From Lentisphaeria bacterium (lineage in GTDB: Bacteria; Verrucomicrobiota; Lentisphaeria; Oligosphaerales; Oligosphaeraceae), in NCBI GenBank assembly GCA_024405235.1, contig JAKSPA010000110.1:1-6279 (forward strand): a stretch of DNA of 6,279 bases, written 5' to 3'. The first letter of the stretch is position 1, and every line of letters starts with the position of its first letter. A program made the position numbers and the translations under genes. This document shows positions 1-6,279 of the stretch, in pieces. Under the pieces are notes generated by a model. It was given only the letters and a program-made list of their open reading frames with translations. It did no database searches and had not been told where the DNA came from.

Positions 1-411
1 CGCATCGTCTTCGAAAACAACAAGCTGATGTACAAGCGCCACGCTGTTGCCACATCCGACCACATCAAGAACAGCCCGAACGGTTTCAGTTCTCCCGACA
101 CATGGGACTGCGAAATCCACTTCACGCCAGACAATGTGGGCCTGCCGCAGCACATGCGCATTGTCGCCAACGTCATCGATGCCATCCGCAACGGCGCCGA
201 ACTGAAGGCACCAGTCGAAGAAGGCATCCGCGGCCTTGAGCTTTCCAACGCCATGATGCTCTCCGGCTTCCTCAAGAAGCCTGTGGAACTCCCGCTGGAT
301 TCCAGCATCTACGCTGCGAAGCTTCAGGAGCTCATCGCCACCAGCCGCTATCCCAAAAAGGTCTCCACCAACAAGGTCGCGAATTCTGACGACTTCTCCA
401 AGTCCTTCTAA
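1..411 (+). CDS. Gfo/Idh/MocA family oxidoreductase, C-terminal part (5' end outside window)
   Basis: The reading frame is open from base 1, so the first ATG in view (base 28) is internal and the gene begins upstream. The visible 136 residues resemble the end of the C-terminal alpha/beta domain of NAD(P)-dependent Gfo/Idh/MocA oxidoreductases. An RIVFENNKL strand matches the family's usual 'G-x-I-V-F-E-N-G-K-L' segment. It is followed by a helix with HMRIVANVIDAIRNG, then the characteristic GIRGLELSNAMMLSGF helix and a KPVELPLD strand that closes these proteins. The family oxidises or reduces sugars, cyclitols and their derivatives in the cytosol. The N-terminal Rossmann fold and the catalytic Lys-Pro motif lie outside the window, so substrate and activity cannot be judged. 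The last ~20 residues are polar and probably disordered. The stop codon is 32 bases before priA, so the two may be co-transcribed. Family assignment is fairly firm; the specific enzyme is unknown. Confidence 0.83.
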   Translation, partial: RIVFENNKLMYKRHAVATSDHIKNSPNGFSSPDTWDCEIHFTPDNVGLPQHMRIVANVIDAIRNGAELKAPVEEGIRGLELSNAMMLSGFLKKPVELPLDSSIYAAKLQELIATSRYPKKVSTNKVANSDDFSKSF

Positions 412-443
412 GGGATAGACATAAGAAAAAGCATGCGCACTCC

Positions 444-2675
444 ATGGCCCTTTATGCGGAAATAGCCTTCAATCTCGCCACAGGAAGATGCTTCGATTAC
501 GAAGTGCCTGCGGCGATGGAAGGCAAGATCCATTTGGGCTGTAGGGTGCGCGCGCTTTTCAATGGACGCGAATTATCTGGATATGTCCTTAAGCTCAAGG
601 ACTTTTCCGTATATAAGGGAAAGGCCAATCCTATTCTTGAGATAGAGGACGCATCGCGTCAGTTTCCGCCTCAATTGTTGAAACTGGCGGATTGGATTGT
701 ATCGTATTATTGTGCTAGTCACGAATGTGTTATATGGAATCTCCTTCCTGCGGTCGTTCGCAAAGGCGAGATGCAGCACAAGGAAACCACCTACATTGAT
801 TTGTCTCCTGCGGCGAAGGACCAGGGCTCCGATGCGTTCAAGGCGCTCACGCCGAAGCGTCAGCAGGTTCTGAAGACGCTTGTGAAACTGGGCGGATGCC
901 TGCCAGCAAAGGAGACTTTGGGAGCGGTCGATGCAAGTCAGGGCGTCATCGACGCGTTGGTGCGAGACGGCTGGCTGATAAAAAGCCGTCGTGTCGAAGA
1001 GCGTGATCCATTCTCGAATGTAATTGTCCATCGTGATGAGCCAAAGGAACTTAGCAAAGAACAATCCTCTGCGTTGGCAGCAATCGTGGAGGAGATCGAT
1101 GCGCCGAAACCCAAACCGATTCTGTTGCATGGTTGCACTGGCAGCGGCAAGACGGAGGTCTATCTTCATTCTATCTCTTACTGTCTCGAAAAGGGGCGCG
1201 ATGCAATTGTCCTTGTGCCTGAAATCGCATTGACGCCGCAGACGACGCTGCGTTTCAGACAGCGTTTCGGCGACATGGTCTCTGTTCTTCACAGCGGCTT
1301 GACCGAAGGACAGCGCTTTGACGAATGGACGCGAATCGCCGCAGGGCGCAGCCGCATCGCCGTCGGCGCGCGCTCGGCGCTCTTTGCGCCGTTCCACCAT
1401 CTCGGACTCATCGTGGTCGATGAAGAGCATGAAACGACGTACAAGCAGGACGAAGCGCCGCACTACAACGCGCGGGACGTTGCGGTCGTGCGTGGTTTTC
1501 TGGAACCCTGTGCGGTGGTTTTGGGCAGCGCAACGCCGGCGCTTGAGTCGTACTACAACTGCTCAATCGGCAAATACCGCCTCGTCGAAATGCCGTCGCG
1601 CATCGACAGCAAGCCGATGCCGAAGGTGGAAGTCGTTGACATGCATGTCGAACGCGCGCTGCTGAAGGGCGACGAAAAGGCCTCTTTCTTTTCGAAGCGG
1701 TTGAAGTATCTCATCGACGACCGTCTGGGGAAACATCAGCAGGTGATTCTCTTCCTGAATCGAAGAGGATACGCAACGACGTTGACTTGCAGCGAATGCG
1801 GCTATACCGCCAGCTGCGACAACTGCAGTGTCACATACACATATCACCGCAAGGCCGACAAGCTGGTCTGCCACCACTGCAACACGATGCTCGATGCGCC
1901 GAAGGAGTGTCCTGATTGCGGCAATCCGAACATCCGCTACGGCGGCTACGGAACCGAACGCATCGAAGCCGTCACGCGAAAGATGTTTCCGAACGCGATG
2001 GTCGCGCGGATGGATTCCGACACCATGAGCAATTCGGAGTCCTACAGGCAGGTTCTCGGAGCCTTCAGAGAACATCACATCGACATTCTCATCGGCACGC
2101 AGATGATCGCGAAGGGGCTTGATTTCCCTGACGTCACGCTTGTCGGAATCATTCAGGCGGACATCGGACTGAACATGCCAGATTTCCGTTCCGCCGAACG
2201 CACCTTCTCGCTGATTACGCAGGTGGCTGGCAGAGCAGGGCGCGGCAGCGAGGCTGGCATTGTGGTCGTGCAGACCTGCACGCCTGAAAACTATGCGCTT
2301 GTTTCCGCGCAGCGTCACGATTTCAAGGGCTTCTACGATCAGGAGACTCCTGTCCGCAAAAATCTGTGCTTCCCGCCGTTCACTCATCTCGTGATGGTGC
2401 TTTTCAGAGGCGAAGACGAAGGGGAGACCGCACAGTGCGCGGAGAATTTCGCGCAGGCCGTCGCGAAGGGGCTGGCCAAAGACGTGCAGGTCATGGGACC
2501 CATGCCTGCGCCTATGGCGAAACTCGCTGGAAAATTCAGATACCAGTTGCTGCTGCGAGCCGTCAATGTGCGTGGTATAACCAACGCATGCAGGGCCGCA
2601 ATGGCGCAGCTTTCTCCCAAGGATCTTCGCAAGGTCAGGGTCGATATCGATGTGGACGCGAGATTCCTGATGTGA
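444..2675 (+). CDS. priA: Primosomal protein N' (replication restart helicase PriA)
   Basis: This 743-residue protein is close to the usual PriA length (732 in E. coli). PriA is a 3'-to-5' superfamily 2 DNA helicase that recognises stalled or repaired forks and starts reloading of the replicative helicase. The N-terminal ~110 residues match the 3'-DNA-binding domain (FDYEVP, then GCRVRALFNGRELSGYVL). The helicase core has Walker A GCTGSGKT at residues 230-237 and a DEEH box at 326-329. Eight zinc-binding cysteines lie at 449, 452, 458, 461, 476, 479, 489 and 492, the same spacing as in E. coli PriA. Further motifs are GTQMIAKG (551-558) and QVAGRAGRG (593-601), with the C-terminal domain after them. 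All catalytic and metal-binding motifs are intact. ATG 444 is the first usable in-frame start and gives a complete N-terminus, but it has no convincing Shine-Dalgarno sequence, so translation may be weak or coupled to the gene upstream. Identification is very secure. Confidence 0.97.
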   Translation: MALYAEIAFNLATGRCFDYEVPAAMEGKIHLGCRVRALFNGRELSGYVLKLKDFSVYKGKANPILEIEDASRQFPPQLLKLADWIVSYYCASHECVIWNLLPAVVRKGEMQHKETTYIDLSPAAKDQGSDAFKALTPKRQQVLKTLVKLGGCLPAKETLGAVDASQGVIDALVRDGWLIKSRRVEERDPFSNVIVHRDEPKELSKEQSSALAAIVEEIDAPKPKPILLHGCTGSGKTEVYLHSISYCLEKGRDAIVLVPEIALTPQTTLRFRQRFGDMVSVLHSGLTEGQRFDEWTRIAAGRSRIAVGARSALFAPFHHLGLIVVDEEHETTYKQDEAPHYNARDVAVVRGFLEPCAVVLGSATPALESYYNCSIGKYRLVEMPSRIDSKPMPKVEVVDMHVERALLKGDEKASFFSKRLKYLIDDRLGKHQQVILFLNRRGYATTLTCSECGYTASCDNCSVTYTYHRKADKLVCHHCNTMLDAPKECPDCGNPNIRYGGYGTERIEAVTRKMFPNAMVARMDSDTMSNSESYRQVLGAFREHHIDILIGTQMIAKGLDFPDVTLVGIIQADIGLNMPDFRSAERTFSLITQVAGRAGRGSEAGIVVVQTCTPENYALVSAQRHDFKGFYDQETPVRKNLCFPPFTHLVMVLFRGEDEGETAQCAENFAQAVAKGLAKDVQVMGPMPAPMAKLAGKFRYQLLLRAVNVRGITNACRAAMAQLSPKDLRKVRVDIDVDARFLM

Positions 2676-2808
2676 AAGCAGCCCGCAGAGGAACCGTGAC
2701 TTTCCAACGCGCACGCGTACACTGTACTTGAGCGCTTGTAGTCTCTCACTTCCAAAACGGCGCGAAGAGATTACATTTATGCGATTTCCCTGCAATATGA
2801 ATCACATC

Positions 2809-2813
2809 GGAGG
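2809..2813 (+). promoter_or_regulatory. Ribosome binding site for the first aldo/keto reductase
   Basis: GGAGG lies six bases upstream of ATG 2820. It is a strong Shine-Dalgarno match at good spacing and fixes the start of this gene. It also shows the organism uses canonical SD-led initiation, in contrast to priA. Confidence 0.85.
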
Positions 2814-2819
2814 AATACT

Positions 2820-3998
2820 ATGCTGAAAAAAGAAGTCTGTGGCGACAGCCTGTCGAATTTGGGATTCGGACTCATGCGTCTTCCTACTCAGCTGGATGGC
2901 TCGATCGACGAGAAGAAGACCTTCGAGATGATCGACTGGGCGCTTGAAGAAGAGCATGTCAACTATTTCGATACGGCATACGTCTATCATAGCGGATGGT
3001 CGGAAGTCGTTGCTGGAAAGGCCTTTTCAAGATATCCTAGAGACAAGTTCAGACTCGCGACGAAATTCCCTGGCCACCAGATTGCGGAGAAGCACGATCC
3101 GAAGGCCGTTTTCGAAGAACAGCTGAGACGGTGCAAGGTGGATTATTTCGACTACTATCTGCTTCATAATGTCTGCGAAAATTCCTACGATACATATTTT
3201 GATCCAAGATGGAAAATCAGAGAATATTTCGAAGAACAACGCAAGGCGGGACGGATTCGTCATTTGGGATTTTCCTGCCATGCGCGTACCGACATGCTCG
3301 AACGCTTCCTTGACGAAGTCGGAATCGAGATGGAATTCTGCCAGATCCAGTTGAACTATCTCGATTGGACGCTTCAGGATGCGAAGAAAAAGTATGAAAT
3401 TCTGACGAAGCGCAACATTCCCGTGTGGGTTATGGAACCGCTTCGCGGCGGCAAACTGGTCAATCTTCCTGCGCCCGAATTGGAACGCCTTGCAAAAATA
3501 AGGCCTGATTTCAGTCCTGTGAAGTGGTCCTTCCGCTGGCTTCAGGGGCTGCCGAATGTGAAGGTGATTCTCAGCGGAATGAACACATTGGAGCAGGTTA
3601 AGGACAATGGAAGGATATTCGGCGGAAATGACTTCCTTAGTCAAGACGAATGGAATTTCATGCAGGAGATTGCGGAGTCTCTTAAGCAGTGCGTCCCATG
3701 CACTGGATGCAGATACTGCTGCGAGGGCTGTCCTGCCGGTTTGGACATACCGCTTCTTCTAAAGATATACAACGACATTCGCTTCCAGGACAGCATGACC
3801 GTCGGCATGCAGCTTGATGCGCTTTCGAAGGACAAGCTTCCCGAAGCGTGCATCAAATGCGGACAATGCACGGCCGTCTGCCCGCAGAAAATCGACGTTC
3901 CAGCCGCATTGAGCGATTTGGTCGAGCGAATGAAGAGCGTGCCGCGCTGGGCGGATGTCTGTCGCGAACGTGCAAAGAATCAGCCGAAACTCCAGTAG
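2820..3998 (+). CDS. Aldo/keto reductase with C-terminal 2[4Fe-4S] ferredoxin domain, copy 1
   Basis: The 392-residue protein joins an aldo/keto reductase (AKR) TIM barrel (about residues 1-285) to a bacterial-type dicluster ferredoxin domain (about 290-362), the architecture of the COG1453 group of predicted oxidoreductases. The AKR tetrad is complete: Asp51 and Tyr56 (in FDTAYVYH), Lys82 (RLATKFP) and His116 (YYLLH). LSGMNTLEQVKDN near residues 251-263 occupies the usual C-terminal cofactor-phosphate region of the barrel. Cysteines 294, 297, 300 and 304 (followed by Pro) and 344, 347, 350 and 354 (followed by Pro) form two CxxCxxCxxxCP motifs; Cys291 and Cys301 are extra. There is no signal peptide or membrane segment, so the enzyme should be cytosolic. 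By family it should reduce a carbonyl or oxidise an alcohol with a nicotinamide cofactor and could pass electrons to or from the clusters. The physiological substrate is unknown. A basic tail of about 18 residues follows the ferredoxin domain and is absent from copy 2. Confidence 0.93.
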   Translation: MLKKEVCGDSLSNLGFGLMRLPTQLDGSIDEKKTFEMIDWALEEEHVNYFDTAYVYHSGWSEVVAGKAFSRYPRDKFRLATKFPGHQIAEKHDPKAVFEEQLRRCKVDYFDYYLLHNVCENSYDTYFDPRWKIREYFEEQRKAGRIRHLGFSCHARTDMLERFLDEVGIEMEFCQIQLNYLDWTLQDAKKKYEILTKRNIPVWVMEPLRGGKLVNLPAPELERLAKIRPDFSPVKWSFRWLQGLPNVKVILSGMNTLEQVKDNGRIFGGNDFLSQDEWNFMQEIAESLKQCVPCTGCRYCCEGCPAGLDIPLLLKIYNDIRFQDSMTVGMQLDALSKDKLPEACIKCGQCTAVCPQKIDVPAALSDLVERMKSVPRWADVCRERAKNQPKLQ

Positions 3999-4050
3999 TC
4001 TGAGGACTGGAAATCTGTGCGGTAAAGTTTTTTGTGTTTTGTTCAATGAA

Positions 4051-4056
4051 AAGGAG
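4051..4056 (+). promoter_or_regulatory. Ribosome binding site that decides the start of the second aldo/keto reductase
   Basis: AAGGAG is followed by six bases and ATG 4063. The same frame is open further upstream (possible ATG at 3955, inside copy 1, and ATG 4057, immediately after the SD), but only 4063 has correct spacing and gives an N-terminus that aligns residue for residue with copy 1. Confidence 0.85.
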
Positions 4057-4062
4057 ATGACC

Positions 4063-5187
4063 ATGCGAAAAGTTGAGGCCTGCGGCGACACTCTGTCCAA
4101 TCTTGGCTTTGGTTTGATGCGCTTTCCCACTCTGGCGGATGGAAAGATAGACGAAGAAAAAGCCATCGAGATGATAGATTGTGCCTTTGAGGAAGAGGGA
4201 GTCAACTATTTTGATACGGCATATATGTATCACGGCGGTCAGTCGGAATTGCTCGCGGGAAAGGTTTTGTCGAGATATCCAAGAGACAAATTCAGATTGG
4301 CTTCGAAGTATCCAGGCTTCATGCTTGGCGACAAGCAGGATCCGAAGGCCATTTTTGAAGAACAGCTGAAGAAATGTCAAGTGGAGTATTTCGACTACTA
4401 TCTTCTGCACAGCGTTTCCGAAAATTCCTACGGAATCTATATGAGTCCGCAATGGAAGATCATCGAGTATTTTGAAGAGCAGCGCAGGCTTGGCCGCATA
4501 CGCCATTTCGGTTTCTCCGCCCATGCAAGTCCCGATACCATGGATCGCTTTCTGGATGAAGTCGGCGTGAAGATTGATTTCTGCCAGATTCAGTTGAACT
4601 ATCTTGACTGGACACTGCAGGATGCAAAGGCCAAATACGAGTTGCTGACAAAGCGAAACATTCCCGTTTGGGTGATGGAGCCGCTGCGTGGAGGCCGCCT
4701 GGCCAATTTGCCATCATCCGCAAAGGCGATGCTGAATAAGAAGCGTGCGGAACTCAGTCCCGTGGAGTGGGCCTTCAAATGGCTTCAGACGCTTCCGAAC
4801 GTGAAGGTGATTCTCAGCGGCATGAGCACATTGGAACAGGTTAAGGACAATGGAAGAATCTTCAGCAGTGAAGATGTTCTCAGCAAGGACGAGTGGGATT
4901 TCATGCAGGAAGTCGCCGAACCGCTCAAGCAATGCGTTCCATGCACGGGATGCAGATACTGCTGCGAAAAATGTCCGGCTGGCTTGGACATACCACGCCT
5001 TCTTACCATTTACAACGAAATACGCTTCCCTGAAGGCATGGCCGTCGGAAAGCAACTTGAAGCGCTGCCGAAAGAGGGACTTCCAGAGGCCTGCGTGAAA
5101 TGCGGACAGTGCACTTCCGTCTGCCCGCAGAAGATCGATGTTCCCGCCGCTTTGAGCAATCTGGCTGAGTGCATGAAAAGCGTGTAG
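4063..5187 (+). CDS. Aldo/keto reductase with C-terminal 2[4Fe-4S] ferredoxin domain, copy 2
   Basis: This 374-residue tandem paralogue of the preceding gene aligns without a single gap; hand counting gives about 273 identical residues of 374 (73%). It keeps the AKR tetrad (Asp51, Tyr56, Lys82, His116) and all eight cluster cysteines (294, 297, 300, 304, 344, 347, 350, 354), plus the extra Cys291 and Cys301. The ferredoxin part and residues 241-267 are the most conserved. The least conserved parts are residues 86-92, 124-134, 153-161 and 218-231, several of them next to barrel loops that shape the substrate pocket in AKRs, so the two copies may differ in substrate. The start was chosen by its SD and by alignment with copy 1. 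The gene lies 64 bases after copy 1 with no strong terminator between them, so co-transcription is likely. It ends at TAG right after MKSV, where copy 1 continues for 18 residues. Its substrate is unknown. Confidence 0.93.
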   Translation: MRKVEACGDTLSNLGFGLMRFPTLADGKIDEEKAIEMIDCAFEEEGVNYFDTAYMYHGGQSELLAGKVLSRYPRDKFRLASKYPGFMLGDKQDPKAIFEEQLKKCQVEYFDYYLLHSVSENSYGIYMSPQWKIIEYFEEQRRLGRIRHFGFSAHASPDTMDRFLDEVGVKIDFCQIQLNYLDWTLQDAKAKYELLTKRNIPVWVMEPLRGGRLANLPSSAKAMLNKKRAELSPVEWAFKWLQTLPNVKVILSGMSTLEQVKDNGRIFSSEDVLSKDEWDFMQEVAEPLKQCVPCTGCRYCCEKCPAGLDIPRLLTIYNEIRFPEGMAVGKQLEALPKEGLPEACVKCGQCTSVCPQKIDVPAALSNLAECMKSV

Positions 5188-5207
5188 CGTTTAGCGGAAT
5201 CTTGACT

Positions 5208-5738
5208 ATGACGGAGCGTGTGAAAACTGCCTCAAGAATAGGGCGCCGCTTTTTGATTTTCGTGGGTTTTGCGTTGGCGCTCGTGTTCCTGGTTGTGTCG
5301 TCCAGAGTAGCAATTCAGCTTGTGGACATTCAATATACGATGAATGCCTTCTGGAATCTTAGACCTTTTCAAAAGGCCTTGTTTGAATACCATAAGCAGC
5401 ATGGTGAATTCCCGAAGGCTTCTTCATTGGAGGAACTACAGGAGGTACTGGATATTCATGACTATCCGTTCAAAAGATCCAATCCTCCATTGCATGAGAT
5501 TAAGTATTTTCCTGCGCCCACGCCGGAAAGACCATATCTTTGCTATTGGGAATCCAGTGAAAAGTGGGGCGTTTTCCGCTATCTGCTCCCAAAGCACCTG
5601 CGTCATCAAGTGCTGCTGGTGTGGGAGGATTGCACAGCTCATAATTCGTACAGGCCACTCGAGGAGTTTGTCAAGTCCCACAGAGAATATCTTGTCAGGC
5701 AGGAAGAACATCGATACAAAAGGAATGCTTCCGAATGA
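5208..5738 (+). CDS. Hypothetical single-pass membrane protein
   Basis: I do not recognise this 176-residue protein. It has a basic N-terminus (several Arg and Lys in residues 4-14), one hydrophobic segment at about residues 15-32 (FLIFVGFALALVFLVVSS) and a soluble C-terminal part of about 140 residues. Charge distribution suggests the N-terminus is cytoplasmic and the rest lies outside the membrane. The segment FQKALFEYHKQHGEFPKA with the following LEELQEVL recalls the post-helix region of type II pseudopilin-like proteins (helix, Tyr, Gly-x-x-Pro), but there is no prepilin peptidase site (Gly followed by Glu at +5), so I do not call it a pseudopilin. The soluble part is rich in aromatic residues and Pro. 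ATG 5208 gives a sensible signal-anchor start but only a weak SD-like GCGGA; GTG 5169 is an in-frame alternative that would overlap copy 2 by 19 bases. It follows the reductase by 20 bases and is probably co-transcribed. Confidence 0.72.
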   Translation: MTERVKTASRIGRRFLIFVGFALALVFLVVSSRVAIQLVDIQYTMNAFWNLRPFQKALFEYHKQHGEFPKASSLEELQEVLDIHDYPFKRSNPPLHEIKYFPAPTPERPYLCYWESSEKWGVFRYLLPKHLRHQVLLVWEDCTAHNSYRPLEEFVKSHREYLVRQEEHRYKRNASE

Positions 5739-5779
5739 TGCGGTTCTGAAACTCAGTGGTATCGTCGAATTTGAAATCT

Positions 5780-5808
5780 AAAAACGCGTGCGTCGTCGGG
5801 CAGTTTTT
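5780..5808 (+). terminator. Possible weak Rho-independent terminator after the membrane protein gene
   Basis: AAAAAC (5780-5785) can pair with GTTTTT (5803-5808), and inside it TGC (5789-5791) with GCA (5800-5802), leaving a three-base bulge. The run of T on the 3' arm follows the GC-containing inner part, as in an A-tract/T-tract terminator. The stem is short, bulged and poor in GC, so this is only a candidate. It is the one spot between the reductase genes and PFOR where termination looks possible. Confidence 0.28.
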
Positions 5809-5852
5809 GTTTGAAGGGATATATTCATAAAACTACGTCTTTTTTTCAGTCG

Positions 5853-5870
5853 AGCCCTCTTTTGAGGACT
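5853..5870 (+). other. Small hairpin in the leader of the PFOR gene
   Basis: CCTC (5856-5859) and GAGG (5864-5867) form a four-base stem with a TTTT loop; AG (5853-5854) and CT (5869-5870) extend it past one mismatch. It lies 28 bases before the PFOR start and just after a T-rich run (5838-5846). It could stabilise the leader mRNA or be chance. I recognise no riboswitch consensus. Confidence 0.3.
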
Positions 5871-5885
5871 ATAAAACTAAAACAC

Positions 5886-5891
5886 AAGGAG
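5886..5891 (+). promoter_or_regulatory. Ribosome binding site for PFOR
   Basis: AAGGAG followed by seven bases and ATG 5899: a near-ideal Shine-Dalgarno sequence that fixes the start of this gene. Confidence 0.85.
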
Positions 5892-5898
5892 AAAAACA

Positions 5899-6279
<381 letters not shown>

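Larger units (their letters stand above)
5739..5898 (+). promoter_or_regulatory. AT-rich leader region probably holding the PFOR promoter
   Basis: This 160-base gap has no credible gene. It is clearly more AT-rich than the flanking coding DNA and ends in a strong SD, as expected upstream of a highly expressed metabolic gene. A weak sigma-70-like pair may exist (TTGAAG at 5811-5816 and TACGTC at 5834-5839, 17-base spacer), but the -10 element is poor, so I do not fix a transcription start. Confidence 0.4.

Noticed and set aside
1563..2795. Long minus-strand open frame of about 410 codons opposite priA
   Set aside because: It lies almost wholly antisense to a confidently identified gene and its translation is rich in Arg, His and Cys with no recognisable motif, typical of a shadow frame. 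The 573-1463 minus frame is rejected for the same reason.
2676..2819. Promoter or terminator between priA and the first reductase
   Set aside because: No GC-rich stem with a T run is present. Candidate -35/-10 pairs (such as TTACAT at 2771 with TATGAA at 2796) have a 19-base spacer and would put the transcription start on top of the SD. A promoter probably exists here but I cannot place it.
3555..3620. Gene conversion tract between the reductase copies (3555-3620 against 4798-4863, 60 of 66 bases identical)
   Set aside because: Other segments with identical protein sequence, such as the FCQIQLNYLDWTLQDAK region, show similar nucleotide identity (about 45 of 51), so strong protein-level constraint explains it without conversion.
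3991..4033. Hairpin TCCAGT/ACTGGA (3991-4011) followed by a T-rich run, as a terminator between the reductase genes
   Set aside because: The stem is only six base pairs with a nine-base loop, overlaps the stop codon of copy 1, and the T run starts about 15 bases after the stem, too far for intrinsic termination.
3955..4062. Upstream extension of copy 2 from an ATG at 3955, inside copy 1
   Set aside because: The 36 extra residues do not match copy 1, have no SD, and the first 44 bases of that extension are the other-frame reading of the copy 1 tail. ATG 4063 has a strong SD and a matching N-terminus.
5344..5781. Alternative + strand frame of 145 codons overlapping the membrane protein gene
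   Set aside because: It overlaps the 5208-5738 frame almost entirely, has no SD and its translation has no coherent hydrophobic or domain pattern. The 5208 frame has a clear signal anchor and better codon character.

Overview
The window looks like chromosomal DNA of moderate GC content from an anaerobic, fermentative bacterium. The main support is the start of a pyruvate:ferredoxin oxidoreductase (PFOR) gene at the right edge, plus two oxidoreductases that carry dicluster [4Fe-4S] ferredoxin domains. All genes read on the + strand. No mobile element, CRISPR array, tRNA or rRNA was seen. The style of the Gfo/Idh/MocA tail and of PriA would fit a gut or sediment lineage such as the PVC group (Lentisphaerota/Kiritimatiellota), but that is a weak impression and not a taxonomic call.

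Layout from left to right: (1) the 3' end of a Gfo/Idh/MocA-type sugar or cyclitol oxidoreductase (1-411); (2) 32 bases later, a complete priA, the replication-restart helicase (444-2675); (3) a 144-base gap, then two tandem genes for aldo/keto reductases with a C-terminal 2[4Fe-4S] ferredoxin domain (2820-3998 and 4063-5187), about 73% identical over 374 gap-free positions; (4) a small unrecognised single-pass membrane protein (5208-5738) directly after the second reductase; (5) a 160-base AT-rich leader with a weak possible terminator and a small hairpin, then the first 127 codons of PFOR (5899 to the window edge).

Gfo/Idh/MocA and priA are ordinary genes and their pairing probably has no functional meaning. 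The two reductases form the most interesting part. They keep the full aldo/keto reductase tetrad and all eight cluster cysteines. They are spaced like an operon, each with a good ribosome binding site, and lie two genes upstream of the enzyme that makes reduced ferredoxin from pyruvate. A redox link between the reductases and the PFOR/ferredoxin pool is plausible but is inference from proximity. The second copy seems to have lost an 18-residue C-terminal tail through an in-frame stop, with faint homology continuing past that stop. I see no clearly novel system; the reductase pair and the orphan membrane protein are the best leads.
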